Part shown: positions 1 through 4,894 of the stretch, piece by piece | Position numbering within the stretch: position 1 is the stretch's first letter | Layout: every line of letters starts with the position of its first letter | NCBI GenBank assembly: GCA_023435805.1 | Contig: JAEZMC010000016.1 | Coordinates: forward strand, 1 to 7,106 | Direction of reading: 5' to 3' | Length of the DNA: 7,106 nt | Source: Bacillota bacterium | Lineage (GTDB): Bacteria; Bacillota; Clostridia; Acetivibrionales; DTU013 | Notes under the pieces: model-generated | The model's database searches: none | What the model was told of the DNA's origin: nothing | What the model saw: the letters and a program-made list of their open reading frames with translations, nothing else | Translations under genes and position numbers: made by a program

Positions 1-1638
1 GCCGTCCTCCCCGTAGCCTGTTCCATCCATGGCCACACCGATCACCTCGCCGGACAGGCCGTTTTCCGCCATGCAGGAGGCCGTGTGGGCGTGGTGATGC
101 TGCACGGGTATTTTAACAACGCCCTGCAGCTCCTGTGCATACCCGGTCGACAAATAGCCCGGATGCAGATCGTATGCGACAACAGAGGGTGAAATGTCAA
201 ACAGCCTTTTATACTGCTCTATTCCGTCTTCAAAGGACTGCATTGTCTCCAGATTTTCAAGGTCGCCAATATGCTGGCTTACAAAAAACCGGTTTCCTTT
301 CGTGATACAGAAGGTGCTTTTTAATTCACCCCCAACAGCCAGAACGGAAGGCGGGCTTGCAGGCAGTATCTCCACATTGGCAATCACCGGCGTGGGAGCA
401 TAGCCTCGTGAACGCCTGACAGGGTATATGCCGCCCCTGAAGGCCCTGACCACGGAGTCGTCCGTTCTGGTTCGAATGGGGCGGTTGTTTGTCAGGAAGT
501 AATCCGCGATGTCCTTCAATCTTTCAAATGCATCCTCATCCTCAAAGCAAATTGGTTCGCTGCTCCGGTTTCCGCTGGTCATGACAAGCAGCTCCGGGCA
601 GATGGAAGGGCTCCCCGGTCTGTTGAAAAATAAAAGCAGGTGAAGCGGAGTATAAGGCAGCATGATCCCCAGGTCCGGATTTCCCGGAGCCAGCTCTTCA
701 GGCAGCCCCGTGCCCGGTTTTTGCGCAAGCAGCACAATCGGCCTGGCCGGTGACAGCAGCAGCCTCTCCTCTTCCTCATCAATTGCACAGTATTTTCGTG
801 CGGTCTCCAAATCTCTTGCCATCAGTGCAAAAGGCTTTTCATCACGGTGTTTTCTTTTCCGAAGCTCCTCAACTGCTTTCTTGCTGGCTGCATCGCAAAC
901 CAGGTGGTAACCGCCGATGCCCTTGATCGCCAGAATTTTGCCATCTGCAAGAAGCTGTACGGCACGTCTCATGAGTCCGGAAACGTAAACGCGGCTCATC
1001 CTGTCTGCGGAGGGTACCTGTACGCCTTCGATATCCGGAACAATTCCGCGTTGCTGACCCGCTGCAAGCAGATACAACCCCGGCCCGCAGTCATGGCAGC
1101 AAACGGGCTGTGCATGATACCGCCTGTCATACGGATCCCCGTACTGTGCTCCGCAGAAAGGACACATGGGAAACTCCCTCATTGTGGTGTTGTGTCTGTC
1201 ATAAGGCACATCGCGTATAATGGTATATCTCGGGCCGCAGTTGGTACAGTTGATGAACGGGTACAGATAGCGATGGTCGGCAGGGTCAAACAGCTCTCTG
1301 CCGCAGTCACTGCAGATGGATATATCGGGGGAGATCAGCGTATTGGCTGCTTCCTCTACGCTGCTGGCAATGATGGTAAAATTCTCGTAGCCCGAATATG
1401 CAAGAGGCTCTGTCTTTACCGTATCGATTTGCGCCAGCGGAGGGGCTTCCGTCCGCAGACGGGTGACAAATTGATCCAGCGTTTGCACAGGGCCTTCGAT
1501 CTCAATCAGTACGCCTCCGGCGGTATTTCTCACCATGCCCTTTAATGAGAGCGACATCGCCAGCTTATATACGAAAGGCCTGAAGCCCACGCCCTGTACG
1601 ATGCCGTTTACTTCAACCCTGTATCTTTCAATTTTCAT
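1..1638 (-). CDS. hypF: HypF, carbamoyltransferase for [NiFe]-hydrogenase maturation (C-terminus cut by window edge)
   Basis: HypF uses carbamoyl phosphate and ATP to carbamoylate the C-terminal cysteine of HypE, the first step in making the CN ligands of the [NiFe]-hydrogenase active site; it is cytoplasmic. I translated this frame by hand: it is open from the ATG at 1638 to base 1, giving 546 residues. Domains in order: acylphosphatase-like (VQGVGFRPF at 14-22, catalytic Arg20 and Asn38); a double zinc finger with the canonical spacing CX2C-X18-CX2C-X24-CX2C-X18-CX2C (Cys109, 112, 131, 134, 159, 162, 181, 184); a YrdC-like adenylation domain (KGIGGYHL from 239, MTSGN at 353-357, DDSVVR at 393-398); and the start of the Kae1-like domain (VGGELKSTF from about 435, HHHAH metal site at 514-518, DGTGYG at 538-543). 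Family members are about 750 residues, so roughly 200 residues lie outside the window. The start overlaps the end of ribF by 11 nt and has a Shine-Dalgarno inside ribF. No frameshift or missing key residue in the visible part. Confidence 0.97.
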   Translation of the reverse strand, partial: MKIERYRVEVNGIVQGVGFRPFVYKLAMSLSLKGMVRNTAGGVLIEIEGPVQTLDQFVTRLRTEAPPLAQIDTVKTEPLAYSGYENFTIIASSVEEAANTLISPDISICSDCGRELFDPADHRYLYPFINCTNCGPRYTIIRDVPYDRHNTTMREFPMCPFCGAQYGDPYDRRYHAQPVCCHDCGPGLYLLAAGQQRGIVPDIEGVQVPSADRMSRVYVSGLMRRAVQLLADGKILAIKGIGGYHLVCDAASKKAVEELRKRKHRDEKPFALMARDLETARKYCAIDEEEERLLLSPARPIVLLAQKPGTGLPEELAPGNPDLGIMLPYTPLHLLLFFNRPGSPSICPELLVMTSGNRSSEPICFEDEDAFERLKDIADYFLTNNRPIRTRTDDSVVRAFRGGIYPVRRSRGYAPTPVIANVEILPASPPSVLAVGGELKSTFCITKGNRFFVSQHIGDLENLETMQSFEDGIEQYKRLFDISPSVVAYDLHPGYLSTGYAQELQGVVKIPVQHHHAHTASCMAENGLSGEVIGVAMDGTGYGEDG

Positions 1639-2584
1639 TCAGGTCAAAATACTCCTTTGTGGTCTGAACATCGCGTTGTATTTGCGCCGTCAGCTCCTCT
1701 AAACTATTAAACTTTATTTCATCGCGCAGCCTGGTGAGGAAAAACACCTCGATGCTGCTGTCATAAATATCTTTGTCAAAGTCAAGAATGTGGGTCTCGA
1801 CACTAAGCCGGGAAGATTCGTCGATGGTCGGGTTCAGTCCGACGCTTGTCACGCTGCTGTAAAACACGCCGTTATAAAGCGTTTTGGTGGCATACACGCC
1901 GATATGCGGCATGATCAGATAATCCTCCGGCTGCAGGTTTGCAGTAGGGAATCCGATTTGCCGGCCGATTTGCCTACCGTGCCGTACCTCTCCGGTTATG
2001 GAGTAGTGCCGTCCGAGAAATGTAAATACGCTTTCCATGTCGCCTTTTAGTATAAAGCTCCGGATCAGTGTGCTGCTGATAATTTGATTGTTTATCTTGA
2101 TGGGCGGGATGATAACGACCTTGAAGTTGTATTTTGAACCAAGCTCCTTCAGCAGGCCGACATTTCCCTGACCCATGTAGCCGAATCTGTAATCGAAGCC
2201 CGCGACAACAAGGCCTGCGCCCAGTTTCTCCAGCAGCACCTCTTTCACGAAGCTTTCCGGTTTCATGCGGGAATAGCTTTCATCAAACTCATCAAAATAA
2301 ACCGCATTCAGCGATGTTTCGCTCAAGAGCTGTATTTTTTTCCCCACCGTTATTAAAAGGGGCGTGAACAGCTTTTTCCTGAGGATATTCTCAGGATGCT
2401 TTGTAAAGGTATAAATCATGGATTCCAGACCGATCAGCCTGGCCTCATTGATCAAGGTATTTACCAATGCCATATGTCCTATATGCAGACCGTCGAAATT
2501 TCCAAGACCGACTGCCGTAGATTTGCGGGCAAATTTGATGTTATCTGCTCCAAATATTGTTTTCATTCTCGAGACCCCGTTCAT
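1628..2584 (-). CDS. ribF: Bifunctional riboflavin kinase / FMN adenylyltransferase (FAD synthetase)
   Basis: RibF phosphorylates riboflavin to FMN and then adenylates FMN to FAD. The N-terminal nucleotidyltransferase domain shows GNFDGLHIGH (residues 28-37 from the upstream ATG) with the HxGH signature, then GFDYRFGYMGQGN at about 129-141 and ISSTLIR at 169-175. The C-terminal riboflavin kinase domain shows GRQIGFPTAN (207-216) for nucleotide and flavin binding, SVGLNPTI and VETHILDFD, whose Glu263 is in the position of the family's catalytic acid. Length is 318 residues from the ATG at 2584, or 312 from an internal ATG at 2566 (MKTIFGAD). Family proteins usually begin at the second position, and neither start has a strong ribosome binding site (a GGGG run lies 8 nt before the internal ATG), so 2566 is quite possible. 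The gene begins 21 nt (or 39 nt) after the truB stop and its 3' end overlaps hypF. Ends FDLNEN with TGA at 1628-1630. Confidence 0.96.
   Translation of the reverse strand: MNGVSRMKTIFGADNIKFARKSTAVGLGNFDGLHIGHMALVNTLINEARLIGLESMIYTFTKHPENILRKKLFTPLLITVGKKIQLLSETSLNAVYFDEFDESYSRMKPESFVKEVLLEKLGAGLVVAGFDYRFGYMGQGNVGLLKELGSKYNFKVVIIPPIKINNQIISSTLIRSFILKGDMESVFTFLGRHYSITGEVRHGRQIGRQIGFPTANLQPEDYLIMPHIGVYATKTLYNGVFYSSVTSVGLNPTIDESSRLSVETHILDFDKDIYDSSIEVFFLTRLRDEIKFNSLEELTAQIQRDVQTTKEYFDLNEN
1652..1658 (-). promoter_or_regulatory. Shine-Dalgarno site of hypF
   Basis: Read on the minus strand this is AAAGGAG, 13 nt before the ATG at 1638. It lies within the last codons of ribF, which supports the overlapping start and implies that ribosomes translating ribF pass over it. 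The spacing is somewhat long, so initiation may rely partly on coupling to ribF termination. No other ATG, GTG or TTG start is needed to include the conserved acylphosphatase domain. Confidence 0.6.
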
Positions 2585-2605
2585 ACCACCGCAACAGGCA
2601 GCACT

Positions 2606-3499
2606 TTAAAAAAATTTTTTTACCTTCAGATAGGTTCCGTCCTCACTTTTTTTTACCGTACCCAGCGCGGCAAACACACCTTCAGGGTTGTAAACACGCA
2701 TAAGCTCTCCATTCCTCCGTCCGTCCGGGGCAATGGGTACCGGCACCCCGTTCCGGAATTTCCTGTCCGCACCCTCATCAAGCGTCAACGCCGCGTAGTC
2801 CTCAAATACAGTTTCCACTCCGGAAAGTGCGCCCTGTAACGTCCCGTCACTTTTCCGCCGGGACAGCTCCTCCAGTGTAAAGGCTTCTGAAATATGAAAC
2901 GGGCCGGCTTGCTTTCTCAGCAGAAAGGACATGTGTCCCCCACACCCGAGCCGGTCACCGATATCTGCACATAACGTCCTGATATACGTACCCTTTGAAC
3001 AATGGATATCCAGCAGCACCTTCACCCGGTCCGTCCGTTCTATGTCCAATACCGTTATCGAATGCACCGCCACATCCCTCGGTTGCCTGTCAATCTCCAC
3101 TCCGCTCCTTGCAAGCTCGTACAGTCTTTTTCCCTCCACCCTCAATGCCGAATACATAGGTGGCAGCTGAGGATACCGTCCTGTAAACGAAGCAGCCGCA
3201 GCTTTGATTTCCTCATCCGTACAAGCAGGCTCACGGGAGGAGATCACTGCTCCGGCGGCATCCTGCGTGTCGGTGGTGATTCCGAGAGTCAGTTCCGCGC
3301 GGTAGTGCTTGTCCTTCTCCATTAAAAATTCAATCGCCCTGGTCGCATTTCCGGCACATACAGGCAGAACACCCACCGCCAGCGGATCCAGTGTTACGGT
3401 ATGCCCGATCTTTCTGGTTACGAGCAGTCCGCGTAGATGTGCAACCACATCAAACGATGTCATTCCCGGGGGCTTTATCACATTCAATATTCCATTCAT
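2606..3499 (-). CDS. truB: tRNA pseudouridine(55) synthase TruB
   Basis: TruB converts U55 of the tRNA T-loop to pseudouridine and also acts as a tRNA folding chaperone. The start is placed at ATG 3499, giving 297 residues, normal for the family. The same frame is open upstream to 3595, but those 32 codons lie inside nrnA and look nothing like TruB, while ATG 3499 begins with the typical MNGILNVIKPPGMTSFDVV. Catalytic motif: GHTVTLDPLAVGVLPVC at 32-48 with the nucleophile Asp38. Others: KHYRAELTLG (64-73) with the active-site Tyr66, PPMYSALRVEGKRLYELAR (113-131), and SKGTYIRTL (168-176) with Arg174. A C-terminal PUA-type domain covers about 245-297. The odd point is Val35 where the motif normally reads GHTGTLDP or GHTGALDP. 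The gene starts 1 nt after the nrnA stop, so the two are probably translationally coupled. Confidence 0.96.
   Translation of the reverse strand: MNGILNVIKPPGMTSFDVVAHLRGLLVTRKIGHTVTLDPLAVGVLPVCAGNATRAIEFLMEKDKHYRAELTLGITTDTQDAAGAVISSREPACTDEEIKAAAASFTGRYPQLPPMYSALRVEGKRLYELARSGVEIDRQPRDVAVHSITVLDIERTDRVKVLLDIHCSKGTYIRTLCADIGDRLGCGGHMSFLLRKQAGPFHISEAFTLEELSRRKSDGTLQGALSGVETVFEDYAALTLDEGADRKFRNGVPVPIAPDGRRNGELMRVYNPEGVFAALGTVKKSEDGTYLKVKKFF
2608..2621. repeat. A7T7 homopolymer palindrome at the 3' end of truB
   Basis: Seven A followed by seven T, a perfect self-complementary tract, covers the last TruB codons (Lys-Lys-Phe-Phe) and the first base of the TAA stop. It reads the same on both strands. 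It is a possible polymerase-slippage or length-variation site at the TruB C-terminus. It lacks a GC-rich stem and so is not an intrinsic terminator. Confidence 0.75.
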
Positions 3500-3500
3500 A

Positions 3501-4454
3501 TCACAGCACTTCCTTAATATCTGCCAGCAGTCTTCTCTTTGCCTGTTCCAGCGTGCCGTCCGTGATATAACCGGCAGCCTTCCTGTGCCCGCCACCCTTA
3601 TACAGGCTTGCTATTGCCGAAACGTCAACGCTGGTATTGGAGCGCAGGTTCACCTTGATCTCACCGTTATCCCACTGCCGGAGCATGGCTGCAACTTCAA
3701 CACCGCGGATATTTCTTGCGGTATTGATGATTCCGTCGCAATCCTCTTCCTTTGCTCCCGTCTTTTTGATCAATTCATTTGATACAGCCATAACAGCAAC
3801 TTTTCCGTTTTCGTACAATTCCAGCATACGGATGGCTTCGCCAGTCAGTTTGACTTTTTCATAGGATGCGGTATCAAAAACCTTTTGCGATATGCCGGCG
3901 ACATCCACTCCCACTTTGATCAGCTCTGCGGCAATCATGTGGGTAGCCGGTGTCGTATTGCTGTAGCGGAACCCGCCCGTATCGGTGGCAATGGCGGTAT
4001 AGAGGCAGGCAGCGATATCTCTGTCCGGTTTTACACCCAGTAAGCCGAGAAGTTCGTAAATGATCTCCCCTGTCGCTGACGATCCGGTGTCGAGGTGGTT
4101 GTGCACGGCAAAACCTGTATTGGTAGGATGATGATCCATATTCGCCGTTGTCCTTGCGCTGTCGAATATTTCTTTCCTGCTCCCCAGCCGTTCCAGGTCA
4201 CCGCAGTCGATTGCCACAGCCAGGTCGAAATATCCGGTTTTGCCTCCGTAGACCTCGGAAAGGCTGCTGCCCGGTAAAAAGCTGTATATATAAGGTATTC
4301 CCTCTTCCAGAAATACCGAAACCTTTTTCCCCATGCCGGAAAGGGAGAGCGCAAGTCCCAGGGCCGACCCCAAAGCATCCCCGTCGGCTGCTATATGAGG
4401 CAGCAGTACAATGTTGCTGGATTTAACAATCTCGTCCGCTATTTTTTTCAGCAT
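3501..4454 (-). CDS. nrnA: NrnA-type DHH/DHHA1 phosphoesterase (nano-RNase / pAp phosphatase)
   Basis: Members of this family degrade very short RNAs (nano-RNAs, in some cases pGpG or other linear dinucleotides) from the 5' end and can dephosphorylate pAp to AMP. The 317-residue protein has the full DHH set: HIAADGDALGS (20-30; His20, Asp24 and Asp26 as metal ligands), DCGD (83-86), the DHH signature in MDHHPTN (106-112), and ATDTGGFRYSNTT (156-168; Asp158). The C-terminal DHHA1 substrate-binding domain ends with GGGHRKAAGY (287-296). The start at ATG 4454 has an ideal AGGAGG 8 nt upstream. It lies between rbfA (12-nt gap) and truB (1-nt gap), the usual place for this gene in Firmicutes. All catalytic residues are present, so the protein should be active. 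Which activity dominates (nano-RNA, pAp or cyclic-dinucleotide products) cannot be read from sequence alone. Confidence 0.94.
   Translation of the reverse strand: MLKKIADEIVKSSNIVLLPHIAADGDALGSALGLALSLSGMGKKVSVFLEEGIPYIYSFLPGSSLSEVYGGKTGYFDLAVAIDCGDLERLGSRKEIFDSARTTANMDHHPTNTGFAVHNHLDTGSSATGEIIYELLGLLGVKPDRDIAACLYTAIATDTGGFRYSNTTPATHMIAAELIKVGVDVAGISQKVFDTASYEKVKLTGEAIRMLELYENGKVAVMAVSNELIKKTGAKEEDCDGIINTARNIRGVEVAAMLRQWDNGEIKVNLRSNTSVDVSAIASLYKGGGHRKAAGYITDGTLEQAKRRLLADIKEVL
3509..3515 (-). promoter_or_regulatory. Shine-Dalgarno site that sets the truB start
   Basis: Minus-strand AAGGAAG, 9 nt before the ATG at 3499 and located inside the last codons of nrnA. The position fits the 297-residue TruB start and argues against the longer open frame that reaches back to 3595. 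Confidence 0.7.
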
Positions 4455-4462
4455 CGGATCAG

Positions 4463-4468
4463 CCTCCT
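4463..4468 (-). promoter_or_regulatory. Shine-Dalgarno site of nrnA overlapping the rbfA stop
   Basis: Minus-strand AGGAGG, 8 nt before ATG 4454. It overlaps the TAG stop of rbfA (read TAGGAGG), so ribosomes finishing rbfA release directly on the nrnA initiation site, an arrangement that favours coupled expression. Confidence 0.8.
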
Positions 4469-4811
4469 ATTTACCCTGCATTGTATCATTGATGAGTTTG
4501 GTTATATAGGCTCCCCGCTCGATTGAATTATCCAGCTCGAACAACAGCTCGGGTGTATATCGAAGCTGCAGCCTGTGACCGATCTCCCGGCGAATGAAGC
4601 CTGCTGCGCTTTTCAGGCCTTCCAACGCATGCTTTTTATCCTCATCCGTCCCCAGAACACTGATGTAGATCTTTGCATAGCGAAGATCCCTTGTCACATC
4701 CGCAGATGTGACGCTGATCATTTTGGGAAGTCTTGGATCCTTCAGTTCATTTTGAATAATTGTACTGATTTCTTTTTTCATTTCTTCCGATATTCTACCG
4801 GTTCTATCCAT
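4467..4811 (-). CDS. rbfA: 30S ribosome-binding factor A
   Basis: RbfA binds the immature 30S subunit and helps 16S rRNA 5'-end processing, also during cold shock. The single KH-like domain covers nearly all of the 114 residues. Family hallmarks are RISEEMKKEI (6-15), LKDPRLPKMISVTSADVTRD (23-42), AKIYISVLG (46-54), and LRYTPELLFELDNSIERGAYI (83-103). The start is the ATG at 4811. A GTG three codons upstream (4818-4820) is in frame, but its first base is the last base of the GGAG ribosome binding site, so it cannot be the start; GGAG sits 8 nt before the ATG. The gene follows infB after an 83-nt gap that contains a terminator-like hairpin, and nrnA follows 12 nt later. Confidence 0.95.
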   Translation of the reverse strand: MDRTGRISEEMKKEISTIIQNELKDPRLPKMISVTSADVTRDLRYAKIYISVLGTDEDKKHALEGLKSAAGFIRREIGHRLQLRYTPELLFELDNSIERGAYITKLINDTMQGK

Positions 4812-4819
4812 ATTGATCA

Positions 4820-4823
4820 CTCC
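4820..4823 (-). promoter_or_regulatory. Shine-Dalgarno site that sets the rbfA start
   Basis: Minus-strand GGAG, 8 nt before ATG 4811. It shares its last base with an in-frame upstream GTG and so excludes that codon as the start. Confidence 0.75.
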
Positions 4824-4829
4824 AATTAT

Positions 4830-4867
4830 AAAAAGCCGGACAGACGGTTTTACCGCCCGTCCAGCTT
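4830..4867 (-). terminator. Terminator-like hairpin between infB and rbfA
   Basis: In the minus-strand transcript the arm AAGCUGGACGGGCGG (4867-4853), loop UAAAA (4852-4848) and arm CCGUCUGUCCGGCUU (4847-4833) form a continuous 15-bp stem with three G-U wobbles, followed by U residues down to 4830. The wobbles become A-C mismatches on the opposite strand, so the structure is designed for, or at least much stronger in, the minus-strand RNA. It lies 28 nt after the infB stop and its U tract ends 6 nt before the rbfA ribosome binding site. It has the form of an intrinsic terminator or attenuator. Because the downstream genes normally share the operon, partial termination or transcript stabilisation is more likely than a complete stop; this is inference. 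Confidence 0.7.
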
Positions 4868-4894
4868 GATATTTTATTTACGGTGTTTTGTCTT

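Noticed and set aside
847..1545. A 232-codon plus-strand open frame opposite hypF
   Set aside because: It is antisense to well-conserved HypF codons, and its translation has no recognisable domain. It is a shadow of the hypF frame.
1951..1980. A short direct repeat in ribF (two near-copies of about 12 nt encoding GRQIGRQIG)
   Set aside because: It falls in the conserved GxxxGRxIGFPTAN motif, whose own glycine and arginine pattern explains it.
2608..2621. The A7T7 tract as a transcription terminator after truB
   Set aside because: There is no GC-rich stem before the T run on either strand, and ribF follows within 21 nt.
3500..3595. An N-terminal extension of TruB overlapping nrnA
   Set aside because: The extra residues have no TruB similarity, and a good Shine-Dalgarno stands 9 nt before the internal ATG at 3499.
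4825..4830. A perfect TATAAT on the minus strand just upstream of rbfA
   Set aside because: It is formed by the end of the hairpin U tract. There is no -35 box at 16-18 nt spacing (GTAAAA at best) and no extended -10, and a start from it would fall at or beyond the rbfA ribosome binding site.
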